From Methanomassiliicoccaceae archaeon (lineage in GTDB: Archaea; Thermoplasmatota; Thermoplasmata; Methanomassiliicoccales; Methanomethylophilaceae), in contig JAEEOP010000027.1 in the NCBI GenBank assembly GCA_016284295.1, positions 1 through 64,000 on the forward strand: a stretch of 64,000 nt of DNA, in the 5' to 3' direction. Below the pieces are notes generated by a model, which saw only the letters and a program-made list of their open reading frames with translations, was not told the DNA's origin and did not search any database. A program made the translations under genes and the position numbers. Shown here in pieces: positions 28,528 to 38,181 of the stretch. Numbering within the stretch: the first letter of the stretch is position 1; the number at the start of each line of letters is the position of its first letter.

Positions 28528-29917
28528 CCTCGCCCGTCTCGGGAGGGACCTCGGACGCGCCTCCTCCGACCTCAAGAGAGCTAAGAGCGCTCTGATCGTA
28601 TCCCGTTCCGATGCCGACGGCATATCCGCGGGATCCATAGCGGACATCACGCTGGAGCGCATGGGGATCCCCCGGCGTACGGTTTTCATAAATACTGTCG
28701 ACGACGACCTGATAAGGATGATAAACACCGCCGAGGAGGATTTCGTATGGCTGTGCGACCTCGGCAGCGCCAACCTGTCGGAGTTCACCAGGCAGAACCT
28801 GATAATAACAGACCATCACACCCCCGACCCCAACTGGAGAAGGAAGCAGACGGTCCTGGACAGCTTCGCATCCATAGACCATCTGAACCCGTATGCGTAC
28901 GGATTCGACGGTTCCTCCGATGTCAGCGGTGCAGGGATGACCTACCTCCTGTCCAGGAAGGTCGATGAGGGGAACAGGGACCTCGCCCACCTGGCGGTGG
29001 TCGGCGCCGTGGGGGACGGTCAGGACTCACGCGAATCCAGGCTGGTAGGCCTGAACAAGACGATAATGTCCGATGCGGTCCAGAACGGGGATCTGATAGT
29101 GGAGCAGGACCTCCGCCTCTTCGGCAGGGAGACCCGCCCCATCGTACAGTTCTTCCAGTACTGCAACGACCCGCCGCTGCAGGGCCTCACCGACGACCCC
29201 TCCGGATGCATGGAGATGCTGGAGTTCCTGAACATACCGCTGAACTCCGATGGCAGGATGAGGTGCTGGAACGACCTGGACCGGGACGAGAAGGAACGCA
29301 TAATCGACAACATCCTGTCCCCGCTGGAGATGTCCGATCAGAACAGGATATACGGGGAGGCGTACACCCTGCCCGGATACCCGAAAGGGACAGGGCTGAG
29401 GGATGCGAGGGAGTTCTCCAACATCCTGAACTCCTGCGGAAGGTACGATGATGCGGACACCGGGATGAGGATCTGCAAAGGCGACCCCGATGCCCTGAGG
29501 GATGCGGAGACGCATAGGGCGGAGCACAGGCGCAACATATCGTCCGCGGTGTCGTACATCAAGGGCAACCACCTCATCAGGGAGCGCAGGTTCATTCAGT
29601 TCTTCGACGGTGAGGACAACGTGAAGGATTCCGTTCTGGATGCGGTCACGGGAATGATTCTCAACTCGCCCGAATGCAGGCGCAACCTCCCTCTCTTCGG
29701 CATGGCCGATTCGGGAGATGTTACGAAGATATCCGCCAAGGCCAACAGGGACCTTGCGGGCAAGGGCCTCGACCTGTCGATCCTGAGGCAGGCGGCCATG
29801 TCGGTGGGCGGCTCCGGGATCGGTCAGACCGTCTCGGGCTCGGCAACGATTCCAAAAGAAAGGAAGGAGACCTTCCTCGACACCGTCGAGGAACTGATCT
29901 CCTCCCAGATAAGCTGA
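28508..29917 (+). CDS. DHH-family exonuclease, archaeal RecJ-like
   Basis: The 469-residue protein has a DHH domain with VSRSDADGISAGS and ITDHHTPDP, and a C-terminal DHHA1-type region with GGSGIGQTVSGSA. This architecture fits the archaeal RecJ/GAN group, single-strand exonucleases associated with GINS and the replisome, related to Cdc45. The catalytic Asp and His residues appear intact, so it is probably active. It overlaps the upstream exonuclease gene and converges on argF. Confidence 0.82.
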   Translation: MQDSNGDLARLGRDLGRASSDLKRAKSALIVSRSDADGISAGSIADITLERMGIPRRTVFINTVDDDLIRMINTAEEDFVWLCDLGSANLSEFTRQNLIITDHHTPDPNWRRKQTVLDSFASIDHLNPYAYGFDGSSDVSGAGMTYLLSRKVDEGNRDLAHLAVVGAVGDGQDSRESRLVGLNKTIMSDAVQNGDLIVEQDLRLFGRETRPIVQFFQYCNDPPLQGLTDDPSGCMEMLEFLNIPLNSDGRMRCWNDLDRDEKERIIDNILSPLEMSDQNRIYGEAYTLPGYPKGTGLRDAREFSNILNSCGRYDDADTGMRICKGDPDALRDAETHRAEHRRNISSAVSYIKGNHLIRERRFIQFFDGEDNVKDSVLDAVTGMILNSPECRRNLPLFGMADSGDVTKISAKANRDLAGKGLDLSILRQAAMSVGGSGIGQTVSGSATIPKERKETFLDTVEELISSQIS

Positions 29918-29919
29918 TT

Positions 29920-30840
29920 TCAATCCTTCATCAGGGTGTACAGGACCGCCTTCTGGGCGTGGAGCCTGTTCTCCGCCTGGTCGAACACGACGCTGTGCGG
30001 ACCCTCCATGACCTCGTTGGTGATCTCCTGTCCGCGGTGTGCGGGGAGGCAGTGCATCACGATGCAGGTGGGCTTGGCGATGGACACCAGGTCGTCGTTG
30101 ATCTGATAGGGCTTGAAGATCTTGATGGCCTCCTCCTCGGAGGTCTTGTCGCCCATGGAGATCCATGTGTCCGTGTAGAGGACGTCCGCATCCACACAGG
30201 CCTTCTCGGGCTCATGGGATGCGATGATCTTGGATCCATTGGCCTCCGCGATCTTGGACGCGTTCCACATGATCTCTGCGTTGGGCATCCTGATCGCGGG
30301 GCAGCAGGCGACCATGTCTATCCCCATGATCGCACATGCGTACAGCAGGGAGTTGCACACGTTGTTACCGTCCCCGAGGTACACGAGCTTCTTGCCCCTG
30401 AACCCTCCGAGCTTTTCCTTGATGGTGACCATGTCGGCCAGTGCCTGGCAGGGGTGCTCGAGGTTGTCGAGACCGCTGATGACCGGGACGGATGCCCAGT
30501 CCCCGAGCTTGTCCATCATCTTGTAGTCGAATGCGCGGTACATGATGCCGTGCACGAAGCGGCTCATCACACGGGCGGTGTCCTCCATCGTCTCGCTGTG
30601 GACACCGATCTGCATCTTGGACTCGTCGAGATACACCGCGTGTCCTCCGAGCTCGGTGATCGCCACATCGAAGGAGATCCTCGTCCTTGTGCTGGGCTTC
30701 TCGAAAATCATACCGAGGGATTTTCCCTTGAGCGGATCGCCGTGGTGACCGCGCTCCGCTTTGAGTTTGATAGCGAGGTCGACGAGATCAGGCCATTCGT
30801 CCTTCATGTCGACCACAGAGATCAGGTTCTTCTTTGCCAT
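29920..30840 (-). CDS. argF: Ornithine carbamoyltransferase
   Basis: It makes citrulline from ornithine and carbamoyl phosphate in arginine synthesis. The 306-residue protein has the carbamoyl-phosphate motif PSTRTR (about 50-55), the 'HPCQ' loop and the ornithine-binding HCLPAHRG near residue 263. It is the expected length. No other arginine gene is nearby. The ATG at 30840 begins MAKKNLISV. Confidence 0.95.
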   Translation of the reverse strand: MAKKNLISVVDMKDEWPDLVDLAIKLKAERGHHGDPLKGKSLGMIFEKPSTRTRISFDVAITELGGHAVYLDESKMQIGVHSETMEDTARVMSRFVHGIMYRAFDYKMMDKLGDWASVPVISGLDNLEHPCQALADMVTIKEKLGGFRGKKLVYLGDGNNVCNSLLYACAIMGIDMVACCPAIRMPNAEIMWNASKIAEANGSKIIASHEPEKACVDADVLYTDTWISMGDKTSEEEAIKIFKPYQINDDLVSIAKPTCIVMHCLPAHRGQEITNEVMEGPHSVVFDQAENRLHAQKAVLYTLMKD

Positions 30841-30999
30841 AGGAACGGCATCGCAAAACCATTTTTAATAGTGACGAGAGGTCGGAAGGCCTTCCCGAAG
30901 AACAATTCGCCCGGCAGAGAGTTAGATATCATGAATTAATTGTACGCCCCTATTATATAGTGAATCATTATCGCCTCGCTATCAGAAGGGTTTAACTCT

Positions 31000-32604
31000 A
31001 TGGCAATCGAACAAATCACCTACAAGAACATCGATCCCAGGGTCCGTAAGATGATCATGCTCGGACTGATCCTGGCGATGCTTACGGCCTGTTTCGACGG
31101 TACCATCGTGGGTACCTGCGGACCGACCATCGTCGGTGACCTCCACGGATCCTCGCTGTATTCGTGGATGATCACGATCTATCTGCTCTGCGAGACCGTG
31201 ATGATCCCCATCGCAGGAAAGCTCTCCGACCTGTACGGAAGGAAGCCCCTCTTCCTCGTAGGTCTCGCTACATTCACCGCAGGATCCGTCCTCGCGGGAT
31301 TCTCCACCAACATGGAGATGTTCATCGTCTGCCGCGGTCTCCAGGGACTGGGCGGAGGTATCCTGATCCCCGTCGCGACGGCCGCCGTCGCCGACCTGTA
31401 CGCACCTCACGAGAGGGGAAGGATGCAGGGTATCCTCGGAGCCATCTTCGGTATCGGAAGCGGTATCGGCCCCCTCATCGGAGGATACATCACCGAGAAC
31501 ATCTCATGGCACTGGTGCTTCTACATCAACCTGCCTTTGGCGATCGCCGCGTTCCTCCTCACCCTGAAGAAGTTCCCGACGCCCGAGCAGCACGAGAAGC
31601 CCACCATCGACTACATCGGTATCGCACTGCTCTCCGCGTTCCTCATCGACATCCTCCTGCTCTTCCAGTGGGGAGGCAACGACTTCGAATGGGTCAGCGC
31701 GGAGTCCCTCGGAATGACCGCCCTGGCGCTCGTCCTGCTCGCAGTGTTCGTGCTCGTCGAGAAGCGTGCGAAGGAGCCTATCCTCTCGCCTCACCTCATC
31801 CACAACAGGACAGTCGTCCTCGCTGCCGTGTTCATGTTCATCTTCGGTATCGGAATGATGGGAGCGATGACCTACTCGTCAATGTTCGCCGTCACCATCC
31901 TGATGGACGGAAACACCCTGACCGCAGCGGAGTATTCGCTGGCCATGGTCGCGGGTATGATGATCACGGCGACCGCCAGCGGACACTTCCTCAACAGGAC
32001 CGGTTACAGGCCTTGGCTCATCGCCGGACCCATCATCACCGCCGCATCCATGTACATGATGTCCAAGCTGACCGTGGACTCCACGCTGACCTACTATGCG
32101 CTCTGTCTCTTCCTGCTCGGATTCGGACTGGGATGCATGATGGCCGTCGTGATGACCGGTGTGCAGAACAGCTCGACGGTGCGTGAGATGGGAATGACCA
32201 CATCCGCCGTCAACCTGATCCGTTCCGTCGGTGCGACCATCGGTACCGCCATCTTCGCGGTGCTGATCGGAAGCAAGATCACCGACGAACTGCACAACAA
32301 CGTTTCCCAGATCGTCTTCGACAACGTCAGCCACAGCGCCGGTGTCCTCGACGACCTAGCCGAAGCGTTCCAGAACATCGCCGCAGGCATCGCAGGACCC
32401 ATAGACTTCGCGATCGCGGCGGATGCCCAGAACATCCTCCTGTCCTTCGCCAACAGCGTGGACTTCTCGTTCCTGTGCGGAATGTTCATCATCCTGCTGC
32501 AGATCGTGATCGGAATCTTCTTCACGGTGAAGCCCCCGGAGGGAGACAACGAGATCTACTCGAGCTCCACCGAGGCCCCTGCCGAGGAGAAGACCGAGGA
32601 ATGA
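31000..32604 (+). CDS. MFS transporter, DHA2 (14-helix) type
   Basis: The 534-residue membrane protein has about 14 hydrophobic segments. It has the family A motif 'GKLSDLYGRKPLF' after helix 2 and motif C 'GIGSGIGPLIGGY' in helix 5. DHA2 proteins are proton antiporters that export drugs or metabolites. The short acidic tail is cytoplasmic. A TATA element (CTATTATATAG) and GAAGGG lie upstream. The substrate cannot be read from the sequence. Confidence 0.85.
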   Translation: MAIEQITYKNIDPRVRKMIMLGLILAMLTACFDGTIVGTCGPTIVGDLHGSSLYSWMITIYLLCETVMIPIAGKLSDLYGRKPLFLVGLATFTAGSVLAGFSTNMEMFIVCRGLQGLGGGILIPVATAAVADLYAPHERGRMQGILGAIFGIGSGIGPLIGGYITENISWHWCFYINLPLAIAAFLLTLKKFPTPEQHEKPTIDYIGIALLSAFLIDILLLFQWGGNDFEWVSAESLGMTALALVLLAVFVLVEKRAKEPILSPHLIHNRTVVLAAVFMFIFGIGMMGAMTYSSMFAVTILMDGNTLTAAEYSLAMVAGMMITATASGHFLNRTGYRPWLIAGPIITAASMYMMSKLTVDSTLTYYALCLFLLGFGLGCMMAVVMTGVQNSSTVREMGMTTSAVNLIRSVGATIGTAIFAVLIGSKITDELHNNVSQIVFDNVSHSAGVLDDLAEAFQNIAAGIAGPIDFAIAADAQNILLSFANSVDFSFLCGMFIILLQIVIGIFFTVKPPEGDNEIYSSSTEAPAEEKTEE

Positions 32605-32605
32605 A

Positions 32606-32633
32606 CGGCCTGAGGGGGACATCCCCCTCGCCG
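32606..32633 (+). terminator. Terminator after the MFS gene
   Basis: GAGGGGGA-CA-TCCCCCTC forms an eight-base stem, framed by CGGC and GCCG, and is followed by AAACCATTTT. Confidence 0.55.
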
Positions 32634-32718
32634 AAACCATTTTGAAAGGGCGGTTCGGACCTCTGTTGACGGACCGCGGGACCTGGGAACGACTTGAGTA
32701 TACGGGGAGAGAGGGATC

Positions 32719-33741
32719 ATGAATTCAACCACGACGAAGGCTGTGATCCTACTGGCCATCGGGTGCAGTTTCTTCGGCTTTTTGGGGATCTTCACCCGTC
32801 ATTTCAACGCTCTCGGATTCGACCCCATTATGATATCGTTGCTGCGCACGGCCGTCATGACCGCCGTGATCCTGCCCTTTCTCCTGATATTCAATAAGGG
32901 TGCCCTCAGGATAGGTCTGAAGGGCATGCTGCTCATCCTGATGTTCAGCGTGTTCAAGCTGATCTCGGACATACTGTTCTTCTTCGCATTGGGGAACACC
33001 CCTCTGTCCCTGGCGACGATGCTACAGATGACCTCCCCGTACTATGTGCTGATCCTGTCGTTCTTCCTGTTCAAGGAGGCGATCACACCGCGGAAGATCG
33101 CCGCCATGATCATCGCTTTCATCGGATGCACCCTGCTGACCGGCGGAGTCTTCTCGGACGGCAGCGCGACTGCAGAAGGCATCATCATGGCCCTGATCTC
33201 GGGTCTGACCCTTGGCATCTACATGCTGGGCGGGACGGTCAGCTACAGCAAGGGCTACGACCCGGCCGCGTATCTGCTCTACAGCGCCCTGTTCGGGACC
33301 CTGATGGTCCTGCCGTTCATCGACTACGGTCTGATCGCAGATACAGTCACCGACCTGGGCGAGTGGCCTTACATCCTGGGCCTCGGAATAGTCGCGTCGT
33401 TCATCCCCTTATATCTCGAAGCCTGGGCCGTCAAGTACCTGCTCCCGACGACCATCTCGGTCGTGGCGCTGATGGAGATCGTCTCCGCGACAGTGATCGG
33501 GGCGCTGGTCTTCGGTGAGATCCTGTCCGTACAGAATGCGCTGGGGATCGGGCTGGTGCTGTCGTCGATACTCTTCATCAATGCCGGAATATTCCATGGC
33601 TTCAGGAAATACGCCGAGAAGCATCCCGAGGCGCTGAGCGTCCTGGACTACATGTACAACATACCGGACATCCTCAAGAAGAAGCCGCACCACCGATCGT
33701 CGAATGCCCGATACCGGTCGGAGTCAACATCCGTTATATAA
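32719..33741 (+). CDS. EamA/DMT-superfamily transporter
   Basis: The 340-residue protein has ten predicted membrane helices arranged as two EamA repeats. The first is 'AIGCSFFGFLGIFTRHFNALGFDP'. The second starts near residue 155 and ends with 'EIVSATVIGALVFGEILSVQNALGIG'. Such proteins export or import small metabolites such as amino acids. The ATG at 32719 follows GGAGAGAGGG. The polar 50-residue C-terminal tail is cytoplasmic. The substrate is unknown. Confidence 0.82.
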   Translation: MNSTTTKAVILLAIGCSFFGFLGIFTRHFNALGFDPIMISLLRTAVMTAVILPFLLIFNKGALRIGLKGMLLILMFSVFKLISDILFFFALGNTPLSLATMLQMTSPYYVLILSFFLFKEAITPRKIAAMIIAFIGCTLLTGGVFSDGSATAEGIIMALISGLTLGIYMLGGTVSYSKGYDPAAYLLYSALFGTLMVLPFIDYGLIADTVTDLGEWPYILGLGIVASFIPLYLEAWAVKYLLPTTISVVALMEIVSATVIGALVFGEILSVQNALGIGLVLSSILFINAGIFHGFRKYAEKHPEALSVLDYMYNIPDILKKKPHHRSSNARYRSESTSVI

Positions 33742-33765
33742 GAAGCATGCAGATTCGACTGCATG
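33731..33765 (+). promoter_or_regulatory. TATA box and palindrome before the 138-aa gene
   Basis: CCGTTATATAAG is a strong TATA box inside the end of the transporter gene. CATGCAG-ATTCGA-CTGCATG (33746-33765), a perfect 7-bp-arm palindrome, lies between it and the start codon, which it includes. The layout copies that of the 18541 palindrome. Confidence 0.5.
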
Positions 33766-34179
33766 GCTATCAACGTCGTGGGAAGATGGAAAATAAAGGA
33801 GGTCCTGTTCATGGATCCGGACCTCAACCAGACCTGGAGGTCCGTCGAGGACCTACTGGCCGACGAGAGCGTCGATGACAAGGACCTGTACATGAGCAAG
33901 GTCATGTTCACGGAAGGAGGCGAGATCCTGATGATGCTGGAGAAGCCGGACGACATGTCTCAAGAGGAGGTCGACGAGCTGATAGCATCCGGCGAGATGG
34001 AAGCCTACGAGGACTACATCGTGTACGAGAGATTCCCCTGGAAGGTCGAGGACGATAAGATCATGTTCGATTCCGGGACCAAGGGAGAGATCCTCGGCAT
34101 GGAGGTCTCGCCTTGGGTCGAGATCAAAGGCACTGATGATGAAGTATTCTTCATGACCTACAAGCTCGTAAGGGACTGA
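33763..34179 (+). CDS. Unknown small acidic protein, 138 aa
   Basis: The protein begins MAINVVGRWKIKEVLFMDP. It continues through alternating beta segments and an acidic helix ('DDMSQEEVDELIASGEMEAYEDY') to 'WVEIKGTDDEVFFMTYKLVRD'. The pattern of a WKI...-type first strand and late hydrophobic strands recalls lipocalin-like barrels, but I cannot assign a family. It is leaderless from its own TATA box, and a palindrome overlaps its start. Confidence 0.6.
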   Translation: MAINVVGRWKIKEVLFMDPDLNQTWRSVEDLLADESVDDKDLYMSKVMFTEGGEILMMLEKPDDMSQEEVDELIASGEMEAYEDYIVYERFPWKVEDDKIMFDSGTKGEILGMEVSPWVEIKGTDDEVFFMTYKLVRD

Positions 34180-34352
34180 AACCAACTGTTCCTTCATCGA
34201 ATCAGGCACATGCGGCGTCTCCGAGGAGACTGAGCGTCCCCCAAGGAGCCCGCCGTACTGCGCCACTATACTGAAATGCCGTGTCGGATGGCGCCGCGGG
34301 CCTGAGAACGATATCTTTATGTAAGGGAATCTAATAGCTGGCCTTACAACAT

Positions 34353-34427
34353 GGCCGGGATAGGGTAGCTTGGTTATCCTAGGGGACTGTGGATCCCTTG
34401 ACTCGGGTTCAAATCTCGGTCCCGGCC
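34353..34427 (+). tRNA. tRNA-His (GTG)
   Basis: The sequence folds as a full cloverleaf. The acceptor GCCGGGA pairs with TCCCGGC, the anticodon loop is CTGTGGA (anticodon GTG), and the T loop is TTCAAAT. A G precedes the acceptor and C is the discriminator, so the G-1:C73 pair needed by HisRS is encoded in the gene. CC but not CCA follows. A TATA-like TATCTTTATG lies about 30 nt upstream. No intron. Confidence 0.93.
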
Positions 34428-34457
34428 CCTATTGTGTTCTGATTTGTGCGTGATATC

Positions 34458-35909
34458 ATGTCCTGGGAAGGTAAGCTCAACAAGATCGATGACAACAGAT
34501 GGGAGATCCCAATGGATGAGTCCACAGGGATGAAAACCAACGCCATCATCTACGCCAGCGAGGACATGCTCTCGCAGATACGCTCCGACAACGCCCCTCT
34601 GCAGGCCGCCAACGTCGCATGCCTGCCCGGGATCGTCGGGAGCTCCATGGCCATGCCGGACATCCACTGGGGATACGGATTCCCCATAGGAGGGGTCGCG
34701 GCCGTGGAGGAGAACTCCGGTTCCATCTCGCCCGGAGGCATCGGCTTCGACATCAACTGCGGAGTCCGCCTGATCAAGACTGACCTCACCCTCGAGGACC
34801 TGGGCGACAAGAAGAACGCGCTGATAGACGAACTTTACAACAACGTCCCTTCCGGACTCGGATCCAAGGGCCTCACCCATGTCGGATACAAGGAGCTGGA
34901 CGAGATCCTCGCCGTCGGGTCCGAATGGGCTGTGGAGAACGGCTACGGATGGGAGAAGGACCTTGAGGTGACCGAGGAGTCCGGCCACATGCAGGACGCG
35001 GACATCACCACGGTCAGCGACAAGGCCAGAAAGAGAGGGCTCCCCCAGCTGGGATCCCTCGGATCGGGGAACCACTTCCTCGAGGTCGACCTTGTGGAGA
35101 ACATATTCGATGAATCCACAGCCAAGGTGTACGGCCTGAAGCAGGGCACACTCGCCATCACCGTCCACTGCGGTTCCAGGGGCTGCGGCCACCAGATCGC
35201 CACGGATTACCTGCAGGAGATGGAGCGCTACGTGAAGAAGAACTCGGTGAACCTTCCAGACAGGCAGCTGGCCTGCGCGCCCCTCGACTCCAAGCTGGGA
35301 GACGATTACTACAAGGCCATGTGCTGCGGCGCCAACTACGCCTGGGCCAACAGGCAGATGATCACCCACTGGACCAGGGAATCCTTCGAGAAGATCCTGG
35401 GCCAGTCCGCAGAGGACATGGGCATGGATGTCGTCTACGATGTGGCGCACAACATCGCCAAGAAGGAGAGGCACGACATCGACAGGCACCATGAGGACGT
35501 CCTGGTCCACAGGAAGGGTGCGACCCGCGCATTCGCTCCCGGACGCTCCGAGATCACTCTGAGGTACAGGGATGTCGGGCAGCCGGTCATCATCCCCGGC
35601 AACATGAAGGTCGGCACGTACGTCCTCGCTGGTAGGAGGGGCTCCATGGAGCAGACATTCGGATCCACCTGCCACGGTGCAGGAAGGCAGATGTCCAGGT
35701 CGGCGGCGATAAAGAAGATGACCATGGACGGCGTCATGAAGGAGATGGAGTCCAACGACATCTACCTCAGGAACGCATCCACCGAGGGTGTGCTCGAAGA
35801 GGCTCCCGGTGCTTACAAGGATGTGGACCAGGTCATCGAGGTCGTCTGCAACGCAGGGCTCACCGCGAAGGTCGCCAAGCTCACGCCGATAGGCGTCATA
35901 AAAGGATGA
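34458..35909 (+). CDS. rtcB: RNA-splicing ligase RtcB
   Basis: RtcB joins tRNA halves after intron removal, using GTP and manganese. The 483-residue protein has the early 'MPDIHWGYGFPIGGVAA', GFDINCGVR with the metal Cys, 'GSGNHFLEV', HCGSRGCGHQIA and the C-terminal CHGAGRQMSR with the guanylylated His region. The ATG at 34458 is preferred over the GTG at 34446. It follows tRNA-His by 30 nt and may share its promoter. Confidence 0.95.
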   Translation: MSWEGKLNKIDDNRWEIPMDESTGMKTNAIIYASEDMLSQIRSDNAPLQAANVACLPGIVGSSMAMPDIHWGYGFPIGGVAAVEENSGSISPGGIGFDINCGVRLIKTDLTLEDLGDKKNALIDELYNNVPSGLGSKGLTHVGYKELDEILAVGSEWAVENGYGWEKDLEVTEESGHMQDADITTVSDKARKRGLPQLGSLGSGNHFLEVDLVENIFDESTAKVYGLKQGTLAITVHCGSRGCGHQIATDYLQEMERYVKKNSVNLPDRQLACAPLDSKLGDDYYKAMCCGANYAWANRQMITHWTRESFEKILGQSAEDMGMDVVYDVAHNIAKKERHDIDRHHEDVLVHRKGATRAFAPGRSEITLRYRDVGQPVIIPGNMKVGTYVLAGRRGSMEQTFGSTCHGAGRQMSRSAAIKKMTMDGVMKEMESNDIYLRNASTEGVLEEAPGAYKDVDQVIEVVCNAGLTAKVAKLTPIGVIKG

Positions 35910-37214
35910 TCAGAGCCCCAGGACCTTCCTGGCGGCCTTCTCCACCTGGTCCCTGAACGGGGCCGGAGCGGATACGAGTATCGCCCAGGAGTAAGGGTTC
36001 CTGGACTGCAGCGCCCTTGCTATGGGCGAGAAGCGTGTGAGGGACCTTATCTTCCCCTCGTCGTCCATTATGGAAACGTCCGTCTTCCCGATGTTCATCG
36101 TGGAGAGCAGGTTCGACCTGGACGTGGTCTCCACCCCAATGTGGAACGCATCCACGCCCGACTGATCCGATATCTCCTGCTCCAGGCGGGCTGATCCCTC
36201 CTCGGATGCGAACTCGATCAGCCTGGATGCCACATCTTCTGTCATGTCCGCGCTGTAGACCGCGAACGCCTTCTTGTTGATGTCACGGTTCATGATCCTG
36301 CGGATGCAGTTGGATGCCTTCCCTCCGGATGAGATCACACTCTGCAGAAGGTCCGAATCCGTCCAGAGATACAGCTGCGAGAGGTCCGCATCGGAATCCT
36401 CAACGGCCTTCACCAGCATCTTCTGGGCTATCCTGGTGGTCTCGTGGAAGTACACCGAAGTGTACATAAGCGAGCGGGAGACCATCAGCCCTTCGGCGGC
36501 CGTGGTGCCTCCACGTTTGATGACAATGCGGTCGTTGTGGACCTTCATCGTGTTGATCAGCCTGTCGCAGTCGATGGTTCCGTGTGAGATCCCGGTGTAG
36601 TGGGCGTCCCTCATGAGATAGTCCATCTGGTCCGCATCGACCGGGCCATGGATGATCTGATGCGCATAGTCCTTGGACGGGAAGTAATCATTTTTGCCCA
36701 TGAAGGAATCGAGGTTGTCCGAAGCGGAGTCCGGATAGGCGATGAGGTTGCAGACCTCCTCCGGATCTATCCCCTCCCTGGAGACGATCTCTCCTATCGG
36801 CGGGAGGCCGTCGAAGAGGTCGTCGTCGATGGCCTTATGGTTAGGCACCTTCCCGGTTATCAGCGAGCGGGCCAGGTCCATGTGGTCCAGCCCCGTCGCC
36901 CTCTCCATGACCGATTCCAGGGAATGCGAGAACGGAGGATGGCAGACGTCGTGCAGGAGTCCGGCCATCCTGACGGTGTCGGAATCCTCCCTGTCCAATC
37001 CGATGGCTGATGCCATGCGGCCTGAGAGATGATAGGTTCCGAGGCAGTGCTCGAAACGCGTGTGATTGGCGCCGGGGAAGACCAGGTTGCCGAGGCCCAG
37101 CTGCCTGATGGACCTGAGCCTCTGCATCTCCGGGCGGTCCATGACATCCAGATAGATGCCGTCCACGATTATGTTCCCGTGGACCGGGTCCTGGATGGCC
37201 TTGGCGCGCTCCAT
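35910..37214 (-). CDS. HD-domain phosphohydrolase (SAMHD1/dGTPase-like)
   Basis: The 434-residue protein has the SAMHD1-like pattern: 'QDPVHGNIIVDG' at the N-terminus, HTRFEHCLG with H51 and H56, and LLHDVCHPPFSHS with the HD pair at 88-89. A distal Asp lies in 'DQMDYLMRD'. The metal site is complete. Relatives hydrolyse dNTPs or other nucleotides. It directly follows the PUA gene with a 3-nt overlap, so the two are one operon. Confidence 0.87.
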   Translation of the reverse strand: MERAKAIQDPVHGNIIVDGIYLDVMDRPEMQRLRSIRQLGLGNLVFPGANHTRFEHCLGTYHLSGRMASAIGLDREDSDTVRMAGLLHDVCHPPFSHSLESVMERATGLDHMDLARSLITGKVPNHKAIDDDLFDGLPPIGEIVSREGIDPEEVCNLIAYPDSASDNLDSFMGKNDYFPSKDYAHQIIHGPVDADQMDYLMRDAHYTGISHGTIDCDRLINTMKVHNDRIVIKRGGTTAAEGLMVSRSLMYTSVYFHETTRIAQKMLVKAVEDSDADLSQLYLWTDSDLLQSVISSGGKASNCIRRIMNRDINKKAFAVYSADMTEDVASRLIEFASEEGSARLEQEISDQSGVDAFHIGVETTSRSNLLSTMNIGKTDVSIMDDEGKIRSLTRFSPIARALQSRNPYSWAILVSAPAPFRDQVEKAARKVLGL

Positions 37215-37215
37215 C

Positions 37216-37707
37216 TCATTCCCCGGACTTCCAGAGTTTGTCGCCGACGAAGTGGATGGTCTTGATCGCCTTCCCTCCGGCCTTGCTCTTCAGATCCGTT
37301 CCGGAGCGGAGGGCCTTGCCGATGGCCAGAGGCACACCGTTCTTCACGTCCTTGATCCAGACCAGGTCCCCTTCCTGCACCGAGTCGTCGGCGTCGAGGA
37401 TGCCGGGCCCCATTACGTCGGCACCGTTGGTGACGAAGGGCACCGCGCCCATGTCGACCGTGACCGACCTCGCCTCGGGCCTGTACTTCAGGAGCCCCCT
37501 GATCGTGAGGAAGGGCTTCTCCTCGTAGACGATCCCAAGGATATCCTGACCGACGAAGATGACATTGAAATCCGAGCTCTCGGCCATGTCCACGGCATCG
37601 CGCTCGTCGAAGACCGGGACCCCGAAGATCTCCTGGAGGTTCTTGGAAAGGGCCTTGATCTCCTTCTCTCTCATCCGCTTCCTCTTGCGAATCATGATAT
37701 CCGTCAT
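37216..37707 (-). CDS. PUA-domain RNA-binding protein
   Basis: The 163-residue archaeal protein has a basic N-terminus (MIRKRKRMREKEI) and a small alpha/beta pre-PUA domain. The C-terminal PUA domain (about 80-163) reads 'SVTVDMGAVPFVTNGADVMGPGI'. PUA domains bind structured RNA. This stand-alone family is related to MCT-1 and eIF2D-type proteins and may act in translation. The ATG at 37695 (MIRKRK) is an alternative start. It is translationally coupled to the HD gene. Confidence 0.8.
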   Translation of the reverse strand: MTDIMIRKRKRMREKEIKALSKNLQEIFGVPVFDERDAVDMAESSDFNVIFVGQDILGIVYEEKPFLTIRGLLKYRPEARSVTVDMGAVPFVTNGADVMGPGILDADDSVQEGDLVWIKDVKNGVPLAIGKALRSGTDLKSKAGGKAIKTIHFVGDKLWKSGE

Positions 37708-37880
37708 GATTCATCGTTATGAGGGGGATGCGTATAACACTTTGCGGTGATTTGTCTGACTGGACATAAGCGCGTCGGACGGGTGCCGGTGCGTTGAACG
37801 TGCCTGCACCTACGGTACATTCGATGTCTTGGGGCTTCATCACCCGTAAGATGGTCAGGACGCGATAGACCCTTCAGCGG

Positions 37881-38039
37881 TCAGTCCTCGTTTACCCTCC
37901 CCTTGACGATGATGTGCACTTCAAGGTCATCACCCTTGTGGGCATCGATGAGTGCGACCTCGTTCTTGGTGATCGGGATGCAGAAGCTGTTGCCGAGCGA
38001 TGCTATGGTCGAGTTGATGATTATCTCGTCTCTTCTCAT
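37881..38039 (-). CDS. AbrB/SpoVT-like swapped-hairpin protein, 52 aa
   Basis: This ORF is too short for the track. It reads MRRDEIIINSTIASLGNSFCIPITKN... and ends ...VKGRVNED. The 'SLGNSFCIPITKNEVALIDAHKGDDLEVHI' core matches the AbrB/MazE swapped-hairpin beta-barrel pattern of small DNA-binding proteins and antitoxins. TATA-like sequence (TATTTAAAAAGTATAAC) lies upstream. No toxin ORF is visible beside it, so a free-standing regulator is more likely. It borders the hairpin-rich region. Confidence 0.72.
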   Translation of the reverse strand: MRRDEIIINSTIASLGNSFCIPITKNEVALIDAHKGDDLEVHIIVKGRVNED

Positions 38040-38090
38040 GTCAGGTATAACTGAATTCTAATATTTAAAAAGTATAACCATGTACTAACA

Positions 38091-38168
38091 TATGTTGTGT
38101 ATATATAAGTTTTAACCAGAATTTCGAGATTTCTTGTTGTAACATTGTAGTTAGTCATCATATATGTG
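38091..38168 (+). promoter_or_regulatory. AT-rich promoter region with two TATA boxes
   Basis: GTGTATATATAAG (38097-38109) and CATATATGTG (38157-38166) are both good rightward TATA elements. The first predicts transcription from about 38133 and the second from about 38187, at the edge of the hairpin series. Confidence 0.45.
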
Positions 38169-38181
38169 AAAACTGTGGGCC

